64,000 bases of DNA from positions 372,001-436,000 of the forward strand of contig JAWKVZ010000002.1 of NCBI GenBank assembly GCA_041397725.1, given 5' to 3'. The notes under the pieces were generated by a model. The model did no database searches, was not told the origin of the DNA, and worked only from the letters and a program-made list of their open reading frames with translations. Below, piece by piece: positions 28,001-37,045 of the stretch. The DNA comes from JAGRKR01 sp041397725 (GTDB taxonomy: Bacteria; Pseudomonadota; Alphaproteobacteria; Rhizobiales; Hyphomicrobiaceae). The stretch's first letter is position 1, and each line of letters starts with the position of its first letter. A program made the translations under genes and the position numbers.

Positions 28001-28154
28001 CGTTTCCCGCCTCGAAATCACTCGGACCACACCCGGGCGATCTATGGTCCCAAGGTGTACGAAATAAGGCGCTTGCAAACCTGCGATTGCCAGACTGAAT
28101 GGTAGCTGAATAGCCTGTCAGCGCAAACCAAGCCGGCGTCAGCAAGGAGATCGC

Positions 28155-28913
28155 ATGGCGGATGCGCCAAATGAGCGGCCCCAGCCAGAGCCTTCGCGGT
28201 TGTCGCGGCCTGTGGACAATTCGGGGGCGGCACGGCGGCTCTTGCGGGATGCGCGCAAGGCGGCGCTGGGCACGCTGATGCCCGATGGCGCCCCGTTCGT
28301 CTCCGTGGTGGCACTCGCTTTGGAGCCGTGGGGACACCCCATCATCCTGATCTCGCGGCTGGCGGTGCATACACGGAATCTCGCACGGGACCCGCGCGCG
28401 AGCCTGCTCGTCGACGGAACCGGTGACACGGGAAACCTGCAGGACGGCGGACGCCTCTCGCTGATCGGAGAGCTGACGCCCGCCGGCGCCGGCACCCACC
28501 GGGAGCGCTATCTGAGCCGGCATCCCGATGCCGCGCTCTACGTTGATTTTCCGGATTTTTGCTTCCACGTCATGACCGTTTCGCGGGCGCACTATGTCGG
28601 CGGGTTCGGCCGCATCGCGGACCTGGAGCCCGCGGCCCTGTTCCCCGACCCGTCCGCATGTGCCGCCGTCGCCAGCGCCGAGCGCGATCTGCTCGATACC
28701 ATCCTCGCGGCCCCCGGCGTGGCCGATCGCCTCGTGGCGCGCGTTCTCGGCGATGCGATGACGGCGGACGGCTCCTGGCGCGTGGCGGGGGTCGATGCCG
28801 CCGGGCTGGATCTCGTGTCGCCGAGCCGCGCGGTGCGCCTGGATTTCGATGCGCCGCTGGCAACCCCGGAGCGGGTGAGGGCGGAGATTGCCCGTTTGAT
28901 AAGCCGAAACTGA
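28155..28913 (+). CDS. HugZ-like heme-utilisation / pyridoxamine-phosphate-oxidase-fold protein
   Basis: Protein of 252 residues with an N-terminal split-barrel domain (about 20-150; ALGTLMPDGAPFVSVVALA, then HTRNLARDPRASLLVDGTG). The C-terminal region (about 170-250) resembles DUF2470. This two-domain architecture is that of HugZ-like proteins, some of which bind or degrade heme. It is divergent from chvI with a 154-base shared regulatory gap. Enzymatic role is inferred only from the fold. Confidence 0.8.
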   Translation: MADAPNERPQPEPSRLSRPVDNSGAARRLLRDARKAALGTLMPDGAPFVSVVALALEPWGHPIILISRLAVHTRNLARDPRASLLVDGTGDTGNLQDGGRLSLIGELTPAGAGTHRERYLSRHPDAALYVDFPDFCFHVMTVSRAHYVGGFGRIADLEPAALFPDPSACAAVASAERDLLDTILAAPGVADRLVARVLGDAMTADGSWRVAGVDAAGLDLVSPSRAVRLDFDAPLATPERVRAEIARLISRN

Positions 28914-29164
28914 GCATTGACCCTCGGACCACCGCCGAATTAAGAAGTTCCCGTTCATGATGCGACTATCAGACGGGTTGTGACGACTCTCCGCCCTGGA
29001 TAGCTTCCGCGCGCTGTCCGGAAGTCTGTGGAGGTGGTTCCCGCAGCCCGCCTGAGCCACGGATGCGCGTGCGCTCGCAAGGCAGGGATGCCACTTTCAG
29101 CGGCGTGCGGGCGGGTCGTCGTCTGGGCACGACACGATGGTCACAAATTTTCGATGGCGGTCAT

Positions 29165-30751
29165 ATGACTAGCGAGATGTTTCCCCTCAGCGTTCCGGCC
29201 GCGATCCATCACAACGACGGTGAGGTCGCCCTATTCGAGCAGGTCGTGCGGCGGGGGGAGGGGCAGATCGCAAGCTCCGGCGCTCTCGTCTTCGAAACCG
29301 GGGTGCACACGGGCCGCTCGCCGCGTGACAAGTTCACGGTCCGGGACGAGACCACCGAGGATACGGTCTGGTGGGACAACAACCGCTCGATCACGACCGA
29401 GCAGTTCGATACGCTCTACGCCGATTTTATCGAACATGCCCGCTCGCGCGAGATGTTCGTGCAGGATCTGTTCGCCGGCGCCGATCCGAGCTTCCGGCTG
29501 AGCACGCGGGTGTTCTGTGAATACGCCTGGCACGCCCTGTTCATCCGCTACCTGCTGCGCCGTCCGCAGCCGGGCGAGCTCGAGGGTTTCGCGCCGGAGT
29601 TCACGGTCGTCAACCTGCCGAGCTTCCGCGCCGATCCGGCCCGCCATGGCGTGCGCAGTGAGACGGTCATCGCCTGCAATTTCAAGCGCCGCATCGTCCT
29701 CATCGGCGGCTCGTCCTATGCCGGCGAGACCAAGAAGTCGGTCTTCTCCTACCTCAACTACATCATGCCGAGCCGTGGCGTCATGCCGATGCATTGCTCG
29801 GCCAACGTCGGTGCCTCCGGCGACGTTGCCGTATTCTTCGGGCTCTCGGGGACAGGCAAGACCACACTCTCGGCCGACCCGAAGCGCACGCTGCTTGGTG
29901 ACGACGAGCACGGCTGGTCGAGCAACGGCGTCTTCAATTTCGAGGGCGGCTGCTACGCCAAGACCATCCGCCTTTCCGCGGAGGCCGAGCCCGATATCTG
30001 GGCGGCATCCAACCGCTTCGGCACCGTGCTCGAGAATGTCGTCGTCGATGCCGCCACGCGGACGCCGAACTTCGACGATGGCTCGCTCACCGAGAACACA
30101 CGGGCCGCCTACCCGCTCCACTACATGGCCAACGCCAGCGACACGGGCTTTGCCGGTCATCCCCGCAACATCCTGATGCTGACCGCGGACGCCTTCGGCG
30201 TGCTGCCGCCGATCGCCAAGCTCACGCCGAGCCAGGCGATGTATCACTTCCTGTCCGGCTATACGGCCAAGGTCGCCGGCACGGAGAAGGGCATGGGCAA
30301 CGAGCCCGAGCCCAACTTCTCGACCTGCTTCGGCGCGCCCTTCATGCCGCGCCACCCCAGTGCCTACGGCAACATGCTGCGCGAGCTCATCGCCAGGCAC
30401 AACGTCGACTGCTGGCTGGTGAACACGGGCTGGACGGGCGGCAAGTACGGCGACGGTCATCGCATGCCGATCAAGGTCACGCGGGCGTTGCTGGATGCGG
30501 CGCTCTCCGGGGAGCTGCGTGGCCAGAGCATGCGCGTCGATCCCTTGTTCGGCTTCTCCGTGCCGACGGCGCTGGTCGGCCTCGATCCGCGCATCCTCAA
30601 TCCGCGCCAGACCTGGAAAGATCCGGCCGCCTACGATGCGCAGGCGCGCTCGCTGGTGCAGATGTTCAACAAGAACTTCGCCAAGTTCGAGACGCACGTC
30701 GATGCCGACGTCAGGGCGGCTGCTCCGGCGTTGAAGGCGGCGGCGGAGTAA
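29165..30751 (+). CDS. pckA: Phosphoenolpyruvate carboxykinase (ATP)
   Basis: Gluconeogenic enzyme that converts oxaloacetate and ATP to PEP, CO2 and ADP; 528 residues. The kinase loop is FFGLSGTGKTTLSADP. GDDEHGWSSNGVFNFEGGCYAK and NTGWTGGKYG are signature segments. The start at 29165 (MTSEMFPLSV) is chosen over an upstream in-frame ATG at 29063, whose extra residues are not conserved. Its position near chvI is conserved in rhizobia, where ChvI affects its expression. Confidence 0.96.
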   Translation: MTSEMFPLSVPAAIHHNDGEVALFEQVVRRGEGQIASSGALVFETGVHTGRSPRDKFTVRDETTEDTVWWDNNRSITTEQFDTLYADFIEHARSREMFVQDLFAGADPSFRLSTRVFCEYAWHALFIRYLLRRPQPGELEGFAPEFTVVNLPSFRADPARHGVRSETVIACNFKRRIVLIGGSSYAGETKKSVFSYLNYIMPSRGVMPMHCSANVGASGDVAVFFGLSGTGKTTLSADPKRTLLGDDEHGWSSNGVFNFEGGCYAKTIRLSAEAEPDIWAASNRFGTVLENVVVDAATRTPNFDDGSLTENTRAAYPLHYMANASDTGFAGHPRNILMLTADAFGVLPPIAKLTPSQAMYHFLSGYTAKVAGTEKGMGNEPEPNFSTCFGAPFMPRHPSAYGNMLRELIARHNVDCWLVNTGWTGGKYGDGHRMPIKVTRALLDAALSGELRGQSMRVDPLFGFSVPTALVGLDPRILNPRQTWKDPAAYDAQARSLVQMFNKNFAKFETHVDADVRAAAPALKAAAE

Positions 30752-30810
30752 AGGCGCCGGGCTCGCGCCAGCGATGTGGCGGGAGCCTCATGGTCCTGCT
30801 GGAATGAGAA

Positions 30811-30840
30811 AAGGGAGCCCGGTGTCGCCAGGCTCCCTTC
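30811..30840. terminator. Hairpin terminator between pckA and the fasciclin gene
   Basis: A perfect 9-bp stem AAGGGAGCC/GGCTCCCTT with an 11-base loop. It lies between convergent genes, with an A-rich left flank (GAGAAAAGGG), so it is more convincing as a terminator of the minus-strand gene. Confidence 0.65.
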
Positions 30841-30892
30841 GTCGTCTCGGGACTCTGCCGAATGCCACCCTCTCAGGGGCGTCGGCGAAGGC

Positions 30893-31399
30893 TCAGTGCG
30901 TGCCGGTCTTCTTGGCCGGCGGCAGGATCACCGTGTCGACCACGTGGATCACGCCGTTGGACGCAGCGATGTCGGCCTTCGTGACCTTCGCCTTGCCGAC
31001 ACGGACGCCCTTCCTGGCATCGACGGCGAGCGTGCTGCCCTCGACGGTCTTCGGGCTGAGCTTCTTGCCCTTGATGTCACCGGACATCACCTTGCCCGCC
31101 AGCACGTGGTAGGTGAGGATGCGGCGCAGCTCGGCCTTGTTCTCGGGCTTCAGCAGCGAGGCGAGCGTGCCCTTCGGCAGCTTCTTGAAGGCCGCATCCG
31201 TGGGGGCGAAGACCGTGAACGGACCGGCGCCCTTCAAGGTATCGACAAGATCAGCGGCCTTGAGTGCGGTGACGAGCGTCTTGAACGTTCCGGCTTTCGA
31301 AGCAACATCGACGATGTCCTGAGAATAGGCAGCCGTAGATGCCATGCTCATGGGGAGAAGAACAGCCGTAACGGCAGCAAAGCGACGCATCATTCTCAT
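30893..31399 (-). CDS. Secreted fasciclin (FAS1) domain protein
   Basis: Protein of 168 residues with a signal peptide (MRMMRRFAAVTAVLLPMSMA, cleavage probably near AYSQ) and one FAS1 domain. Typical FAS1 motifs are GPFTVFAPTDAAFKKLP and the C-terminal ASNGVIHVVDTVILP. FAS1 domains mediate adhesion. Single-domain secreted forms are common in proteobacteria, with unclear roles. The start at 31399 gives a proper signal peptide; the longer in-frame reading does not. Confidence 0.88.
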   Translation of the reverse strand: MRMMRRFAAVTAVLLPMSMASTAAYSQDIVDVASKAGTFKTLVTALKAADLVDTLKGAGPFTVFAPTDAAFKKLPKGTLASLLKPENKAELRRILTYHVLAGKVMSGDIKGKKLSPKTVEGSTLAVDARKGVRVGKAKVTKADIAASNGVIHVVDTVILPPAKKTGTH

Positions 31400-31541
31400 A
31401 ATGATCTCCCTGTTTGAGATGATGCATTGTTTACGGCGGGTCTTCAGGCGCAGATCGCGCCAGGTCTTCACAAGCCTGTGAGCGATCGACAGGGGTGGTC
31501 CGCCGCATGCGTCGCCCGCGTGTGGGCAGCGTCCGGCCGCC

Positions 31542-32147
31542 TCACATGAAATTCGACAGGAAGATCGACAGCGCGGCTGGCATCAGCAGCGCCAGGATGA
31601 CGACGCCGCCGATGGCGCCGCCGATGTGGGCGGCATGGCCGATGCGGGTGCGTGGATCGCCGATGGCATAGAGACTGATCAGCACGAAGAGGCCGGCGTA
31701 GAGGATGGCGGGAATGCCGATGGGGATGAAGAAGACGAAGATCTTGGCCAGCGGCTGCAGCAGGCAGAACGCGAAGACGACGCCGGTCACGGCCCCGGAG
31801 GCGCCGACGGCGGCATAGCCCGGCTGCCGGCGGTGCCAGATCATCGTGAAAATCTGTGCGGCGAGCTCGGAGCCGAAATAGAGCAGGAGGAAGCCGCTCG
31901 GCCCCAGCACGCGCTCCATCACGCGCCCGAAGAAGAAGAGCGTGAGCATGTTGAAAATGAAGTGGAACGCGTCGACGTGCAGGAAGCCCGAGGTGGCCAG
32001 CCGATAATACTGGCGGTAGCGCAGAACGCGGTCGATCTGGAAGCCGAAGCGGTCGAACCAGCCGTCGTCGACGTAGAGGGCATAGCCCGTGACGATGAGG
32101 TTGATCACGATCAGGGTCAGCGTCACCGGCGACGAGACGAAATCCAT
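31542..32147 (-). CDS. Rhomboid-family intramembrane serine protease
   Basis: Protein of 201 residues with about six membrane helices. The catalytic Ser117 is in VGASGAVTG and the His is in IGHAAHIGGAIGG (His174). The HVDAFHFIFNMLTL segment, with conserved His and Asn, is the usual rhomboid helix 2 region. Substrates are unknown. It lies 43 bases downstream of pyrE and probably shares its transcript. Confidence 0.9.
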   Translation of the reverse strand: MDFVSSPVTLTLIVINLIVTGYALYVDDGWFDRFGFQIDRVLRYRQYYRLATSGFLHVDAFHFIFNMLTLFFFGRVMERVLGPSGFLLLYFGSELAAQIFTMIWHRRQPGYAAVGASGAVTGVVFAFCLLQPLAKIFVFFIPIGIPAILYAGLFVLISLYAIGDPRTRIGHAAHIGGAIGGVVILALLMPAALSIFLSNFM

Positions 32148-32190
32148 GATGCTCGGTCCTCGTGAGGCGCCGCGATGGGCAGGTCACAGT

Positions 32191-32784
32191 CTAGCGACGG
32201 AACTCGCCACCGCGAAAGAGAGGGGAGAACGTGACGTTCGCCGCGGCGAACGTCGCCTCGGCGCCTTCCTCGCGATCGACAATCGTGACGACGCCGGCCA
32301 CCTCGGCGCCATCGGCGAGCACCACCTCGACGGCCTTGAGGGCGGAGCCGCCCGTCGTGGTCACGTCCTCGAGAACGACGACGCGGCGTCCGGCGAGCGT
32401 CGCGCCCGGCGGCAGTCCCTCGATGAGCGCGCGCGTGCCATGCTCCTTGGCCTGCTTGCGCACGAAGAAGGCGGAGATGGGGTGGGCGCTGCGGCCGCTC
32501 TCGGTGGCCACTGCGGTCGCCAGCGGCACTGCGCCCATCTCCAGGCCGCCGACGAGCTCGCCGCCGAGGGCCGCCACCCGCTCGCCGACGAGCAGGCCGA
32601 GAAGATGCGCGCCGACCGCGTCCAGCATGGTCGGCTTCAGGTTGAAGTAGAAGTTCGAGGTGCGGCCGGAGGCGAGCTTGATCTCCACGTTGTCCTTGAA
32701 GGAGAGCCGGCGGATGATCTCCTTCAGTCGCGCGCGTTCCTCGGCATGAGCAGTCGCGTCGGGCTCGAATCGTCGCATGGCCAC
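32191..32784 (-). CDS. pyrE: Orotate phosphoribosyltransferase
   Basis: Pyrimidine biosynthesis enzyme of 197 residues that joins orotate and PRPP to give OMP. The PRPP-binding loop is VVLEDVTTTGGSALKAV. The N-terminal FKDNVEIKLASGRTSNFYF segment is typical of alphaproteobacterial PyrE. The upstream gap (32785-33031) shared with the divergent thioredoxin-fold gene shows no clear operator. Confidence 0.95.
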   Translation of the reverse strand: MAMRRFEPDATAHAEERARLKEIIRRLSFKDNVEIKLASGRTSNFYFNLKPTMLDAVGAHLLGLLVGERVAALGGELVGGLEMGAVPLATAVATESGRSAHPISAFFVRKQAKEHGTRALIEGLPPGATLAGRRVVVLEDVTTTGGSALKAVEVVLADGAEVAGVVTIVDREEGAEATFAAANVTFSPLFRGGEFRR

Positions 32785-33031
32785 CTCGGTCTGGCTGTCT
32801 CGAGGGGGATGGGATGGCGTCTCGGGGGGATCGTGTCAACTCTCGCGCGCAACGACGGACGTCTGCCCACGGGACGCTCGCATCACGCCTCTTGCGTCGC
32901 GTCGGGCGCGGGCGTAAGCGTGGCGCGCGCCGCCGGCCTGTGTCCTTCGCCGTCCCGCTTGTGGGAATGACGGAGGCAGGACGCGGCTCTAGTGCCCTCC
33001 GGCGCCCCGAGCGGGGGCGGAAAGGTGTCGC

Positions 33032-33637
33032 ATGCTCAACCCAAACGAGCCGCCCGTCTGGCAGACAACGCGCTGGTTCAACAGCCCGGCCCCCCTGTCG
33101 CTGGCCGGGCTCAACGGCAAGGTGGTGGTGGCCATCGCCTTCCAGATGCTGTGCCCGGGCTGCGTCAGTCACGGATTGCCGCAGGGGCAGCGCATTCGTG
33201 AGCGCTTCAGCGAGGACGAGGTGGCGGTCGTCGGATTGCACACGGTGTTCGAGCACCATGCGGCCATGACCGAAGCGGCGCTGGCGGCCTTCATCAAGGA
33301 ATATCGCTGGAGCTTTCCCATCGGCATCGACGCGCCCAACGGCAACGGCATGCCGCAGACGATGAAGGCCTATGAGCTCCAGGGCACGCCGTCGCTGCTG
33401 ATCTTCGACCGCAAGGGGCGCCTGCGACGGCATTATTTCGGCCGCGCCGACGACCTGATGCTGGGGGCCGAGATCATGGCGCTGGTTGCCGAGGGCGACC
33501 AGGAGGCGGCCATGGAGCGCAAGCTGACGTCAGCGCTGGTCATGCCCGGTCACGACCACCACGATCATCACCACCACCATCACCATCATGGCGAAGGCCA
33601 GGGCGGCTGTGGCGACGCGGGCTGCGGCTGTCACTAG
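33032..33637 (+). CDS. Thioredoxin-fold redox protein with His/Cys-rich metal-binding tail
   Basis: Protein of 201 residues without a signal peptide. The thioredoxin fold has a CPGC motif (Cys41-Cys44, FQMLCPGCVSHGLP) and the cis-Pro strand LQGTPSLLIFDRKG. The last 30 residues form a tail with HDHHDHHHHHHHHG and then four Cys in GGCGDAGCGCH. This is like nickel or zinc storage/chaperone tails. The atypical active site and the tail suggest a metal-linked thiol function. No metal transporter or regulator is adjacent, so its role is unknown. Confidence 0.8.
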   Translation: MLNPNEPPVWQTTRWFNSPAPLSLAGLNGKVVVAIAFQMLCPGCVSHGLPQGQRIRERFSEDEVAVVGLHTVFEHHAAMTEAALAAFIKEYRWSFPIGIDAPNGNGMPQTMKAYELQGTPSLLIFDRKGRLRRHYFGRADDLMLGAEIMALVAEGDQEAAMERKLTSALVMPGHDHHDHHHHHHHHGEGQGGCGDAGCGCH

Positions 33638-33730
33638 CGCCGGCCGGTGCGTTCGCGCCGCGTGCGCCGGCAACGGGGCCGGCAGCGCTCCGGGAAGGTG
33701 TTCTCACGGGTGTGCTGGGAGTGGGCAAAG

Positions 33731-33818
33731 AAAAGGCCCGCGGCCGGGGGACAGGCCGCGGGCTTAGAAAGTCCATGACGCCAGGTACGGGGGGGTAGGT
33801 GGGACGGCGTCATGTTCG
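33731..33818 (-). ncRNA. Candidate small RNA with C-rich apical loop and terminator hairpin
   Basis: The gap 33638-34008 has no gene. On the minus strand a 9-bp stem CATGACGCC/GGCGTCATG (33774-33782 with 33806-33814) holds a loop rich in C. Then follows a perfect 10-bp GC hairpin (33736-33763) and CTTTTCTTT. A TATAAC-like box (33826-33831) lies just upstream, with only a weak -35. The C-rich loop next to a terminator resembles anti-Shine-Dalgarno sRNAs of rhizobia. Alternatively the second hairpin may simply end the minus-strand smr transcript. Inference only. Confidence 0.4.
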
Positions 33819-34008
33819 GACGAGTGTTATATAAGCGCATGTCAATCAAAAACACCAGGGGCCGACCAAAATATTTTTTACGCTAGATTAATAGTCGTGA
33901 TCGGATTGAGAGGAAAATGAGACGGATCGGGTGGATTTAACACTGTTTTGTAGTATTTTCCGCAGTATCGAGCGGCCGGGCCGCGCCGGTCTCATCCCTC
34001 GAGTGCGA

Positions 34009-34650
34009 TCACGTTTTGCCCGGACGGCGCAGGCGGACGTAGATCGCGCCCTGGCCGCCGTGCGTGGCGCTCGCCGAGCCGATGCCCGAGACGTGCGCCG
34101 AGAATGGCGCCTGGGCCAGCCAGCGTGGCACGTTGCGCTTGAGGATGCCGCGCCCCGCGCCCTCCGACACCGGTCCACGGTCTACGTCCTCGGCGCCGCC
34201 CTTGCCCGTGATCACCAGCACCACGCGCATGTCCTGAGCGCGGCACGATTGGACGAAGCGCAGCAGAGCGGCATGGGCCTCGTCCTGACGCATGCCGTGA
34301 AGGTCGAGCCGGGCCTGAATCTCGATCCGCCCCTTGGCGATCCGCTTGGTGTCCTTGCGATCGATGGTTTGCGGCGCGGCGGGCTGGCGGCGGCCGGTTT
34401 CGCGCGCGATGGCGGCGGTCGGCTTGGGCGGCGGCGGCGCAGGGCGCGTACGCCGCTGGTCGCGCTCGCTGCGCGCGGCGGCCGGCGGGGGGCTCGGCGG
34501 AGCGTCGGGGGGCGGTTTGCCGACGGGCGTGAAATGCACGTGCCGCTGCTCCAGCGGCGTCGTCGCATGCATGGCGCGCGCCCACAAATCGGCTTCCTCG
34601 GCGGTGAGGGCCCTGCGCTGGCGCAGGAACTTCGCGGGATCACGGGTCAT
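34009..34650 (-). CDS. Smr-domain protein
   Basis: Protein of 213 residues. The C-terminal Smr domain has LDLHGMRQDEAHAAL and VLVITGKGG and ends in GGQGAIYVRLRRP. The N-terminal half is Pro- and Arg-rich and probably disordered. Smr domains of this kind can nick DNA or bind nucleic acids. The start ATG overlaps the mltA stop (ATGA), so the two are co-translated, an arrangement common in Hyphomicrobiales. Confidence 0.88.
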   Translation of the reverse strand: MTRDPAKFLRQRRALTAEEADLWARAMHATTPLEQRHVHFTPVGKPPPDAPPSPPPAAARSERDQRRTRPAPPPPKPTAAIARETGRRQPAAPQTIDRKDTKRIAKGRIEIQARLDLHGMRQDEAHAALLRFVQSCRAQDMRVVLVITGKGGAEDVDRGPVSEGAGRGILKRNVPRWLAQAPFSAHVSGIGSASATHGGQGAIYVRLRRPGKT

Positions 34651-35975
34651 CGGGCGGCCGAGACCTGATGCTGCGAGGGCGCTCCCGCCACGGGCAAGAG
34701 CGTATAGAAGGCGCCGCCATGCTTGGTCACGCCTGCGATGCGTCCGGCCTTGCGGCCGCTGCCGAAGTAGATGTCGCCGCGCTCCGGCCCCTTGATGGCG
34801 GAGCCGACGTCCTGGGCGATCATCAGGCGCTGGAACGGCCGCGTTTTCGTCGGGTGGGCATGAAGCAGGGTCGGGGCGCTGACGAAGATCGGCGTGCCGA
34901 GCGCGTGATAGCGCGTATCGACCGCCAGGCTGCGCCCCGTGGTCAACGGGATGCCCATGGCGCCGAGTGGGGCCCGGGCCTGCTCGCCGTCGAGCTCGCG
35001 AAAGAACACGTAGGACGCGTTCTGCCACATCACGCGCTGGGCGCGCTTCGGGTCGGCCTTCAGCCAGCGGGCCAGCGCCGCCAGCGACATGCGGTTGGCG
35101 TCGATCTCGCCGCGCTCGATCAGGTAGCGGCCGATCGAGGTGTAGGGATGGCCGTTCTTGCCGTCGTAGCCGAGGCGCACGCTGCTGCCGTCCTGCAGCT
35201 TGATGCGTCCGGAGCCCTGGATCTGCATGAAGAACAGGTCGACGGGATGCGCGAGGTAGAGCAGCTCGAGGCCCTGACCGGAGAGGCTGCCTTGCTCGAT
35301 TTCGGCCCGGGTCGGAAACGGCTCGTGTCGCGTGCCCACCTTGCGGGCGTGCGTCAGGCCCTGGCCGACGCCCGCCCGTCCGCTTTCCGGCACGAGATTG
35401 ACGAGGTCGGCGGGGCGCCGCAGCACGGGCGTGCGGAACCGGGCGGTCGGTACGCGCGAGCCTTCGATGACGGGCTCGTAATAGCCGGTGAGCAGGCCGG
35501 CCGGCTTGGCGTGCCGAACGCGATGGGGCGCGAAGTGGCGCTCGAAGAAGCTCCGGGCGAGGGTGCGGGTGAGGCGTGCGGGCAGGCGTCGCGCCTCCTG
35601 GCAGACCCGGATCATCTCCGGCGGCGGCGTGGCGCTGGCGCGAGACCTGGTCTTGCGGGGACGCGCCGCGGCGCGCGCTGCCGCCTCGAGGCGCTCACAG
35701 GAGCGCAGGAACGTCTTCAGTGCGGCGAGGTGATCGTCCTCGCTCCAGCCCGGCAGTGCGGAGAATGCGATGCGCTCGAAGGACACGCCGCTCCTGCTCT
35801 TCATGCTCGTGGTTTGGGTCTTCGTCCCGGTCTGGGTCTTGCTCCCGGTCTGGGTCTGGGCCGCAGCCGGGTGGTCGCCCAGGCTCGCCGCGCCGAGACA
35901 GCAGGCCAAGGCGGCTGTCGTCAGCAGTGCGGCTCGGCGGCCGCCTCCACGCCCCACGCGATACACGACACGCAA
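34647..35975 (-). CDS. mltA: Membrane-bound lytic transglycosylase A
   Basis: Peptidoglycan lytic transglycosylase of 442 residues that cleaves glycan strands to anhydro-muropeptides, the input for cell-wall recycling. The N-terminus is a signal sequence (about 1-40). MltA-domain segments include LLTGYYEPVIEGSR and FFMQIQGSGRIKL. The C-terminal 3D domain has VDTRYHALGTPIFV and AQDVGSAIKGPERGDIYFGSG. After the signal there is a short Gln/Thr/Lys repeat (about 41-56). No lipobox cysteine is obvious at the expected place; a Cys-Cys at 25-26 (ALACCLGAAS) could be examined. Confidence 0.9.
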   Translation of the reverse strand: MRVVYRVGRGGGRRAALLTTAALACCLGAASLGDHPAAAQTQTGSKTQTGTKTQTTSMKSRSGVSFERIAFSALPGWSEDDHLAALKTFLRSCERLEAAARAAARPRKTRSRASATPPPEMIRVCQEARRLPARLTRTLARSFFERHFAPHRVRHAKPAGLLTGYYEPVIEGSRVPTARFRTPVLRRPADLVNLVPESGRAGVGQGLTHARKVGTRHEPFPTRAEIEQGSLSGQGLELLYLAHPVDLFFMQIQGSGRIKLQDGSSVRLGYDGKNGHPYTSIGRYLIERGEIDANRMSLAALARWLKADPKRAQRVMWQNASYVFFRELDGEQARAPLGAMGIPLTTGRSLAVDTRYHALGTPIFVSAPTLLHAHPTKTRPFQRLMIAQDVGSAIKGPERGDIYFGSGRKAGRIAGVTKHGGAFYTLLPVAGAPSQHQVSAAR

Positions 35976-36056
35976 CTCCCCCCGTCACGCCGCCCGGTCC
36001 ACCCCCCGGCCGCCCAATGCACCTCCGTCATGGCTGCCACGGCCCACTCCGGCCGC

Positions 36057-36797
36057 TCAGTTGGCCGCCTGCGTGGCCATCAGCTTCCAGTTCGGATTGC
36101 GCGATGTCACATCGCGTGCGAACGTCCAGATGTCCGTGACCTCGACGATGCGCTTCGGATCGCCTGCGGTGACCTCGCCGCCGCGGTCGCGCGTGGCGGA
36201 GATGAGCTCACTCAGGAACTTCACCGTGACGTTGGCGCTCGTGCCCTTCATCTCGACTTCGATGATGTCCGCCTTGTTGATGCCGACGAAGCTCTGGTCG
36301 ATGATTTCGCCGCGCGTCTCGCGATCGTTGATGGCGGCCACGAACCCGTCATAGACGTCGGGTGCGAGCAGCGTCTTGAGCAGCTTCTTGTTGCCCTCGG
36401 CGAAGGCCGTGACGACCATCTCGTAGGCCGTCTTGGCGCCCTGGAGGAAGTGCTCGGGATCGAATGAGGGGTCGTGCTGCAGCAGCCCCGCGAGCCCACG
36501 CGCCAGATTCTCGTCCTTGCTCGCGAGCTGGCGAATACGCGTCTCGACCGCCGTCTGCGCCGCGGGCTCGGGGTGGTAGGCTGGCGTCGGCTCGCGCTCG
36601 CGCCGTGGCAGCGTCACGACCTTGTCCTGTGCCGGGCCGGCCTCAGGCGCGCCCTTCTTCTTGTCGGCCGCGGAGTACGGATCGTACGGCGGACGCTCGT
36701 TGCCGGTCCGCCGGCCGAGCACACTGCGGAGCTTCAGGAATATGACGACAGCCAGAACCAGAAACAGAATGGTGTAGATGTCGAACTTTCCGTCCAT
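36057..36797 (-). CDS. Tim44-domain protein (TimA-like)
   Basis: Protein of 246 residues with an N-terminal membrane helix (about 8-24, YTILFLVLAVVIFLKLR), a charged linker, and a Tim44-like domain (about 105-243). This is the alphaproteobacterial relative of the mitochondrial import-motor subunit Tim44, sometimes called TimA. It is divergent from fxsA, as in other Hyphomicrobiales. Its molecular role in bacteria is not settled. Confidence 0.88.
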   Translation of the reverse strand: MDGKFDIYTILFLVLAVVIFLKLRSVLGRRTGNERPPYDPYSAADKKKGAPEAGPAQDKVVTLPRREREPTPAYHPEPAAQTAVETRIRQLASKDENLARGLAGLLQHDPSFDPEHFLQGAKTAYEMVVTAFAEGNKKLLKTLLAPDVYDGFVAAINDRETRGEIIDQSFVGINKADIIEVEMKGTSANVTVKFLSELISATRDRGGEVTAGDPKRIVEVTDIWTFARDVTSRNPNWKLMATQAAN

Positions 36798-37045
36798 CTG
36801 ACCCTGCTTTCCAGGCGGTGATGTTCACAGGAGACACGGTTGACATATAAGGTGGGGGCACAACCGGCACCCTGGAAGCCTCTATGGCACCCTGACGTGC
36901 TCGCCGCCTCAAGAACTTTCCACTTTGCAAGAGTTTAGGGCATCACAGCCGGCAAGCCAACTGGAATGACTTGACAACAGGGCGGCGCACCCCGAGCCGT
37001 CGTGCCGGATGGGTCCGAGAGTGAGCGAGGGTGAATGGAGCCGCC

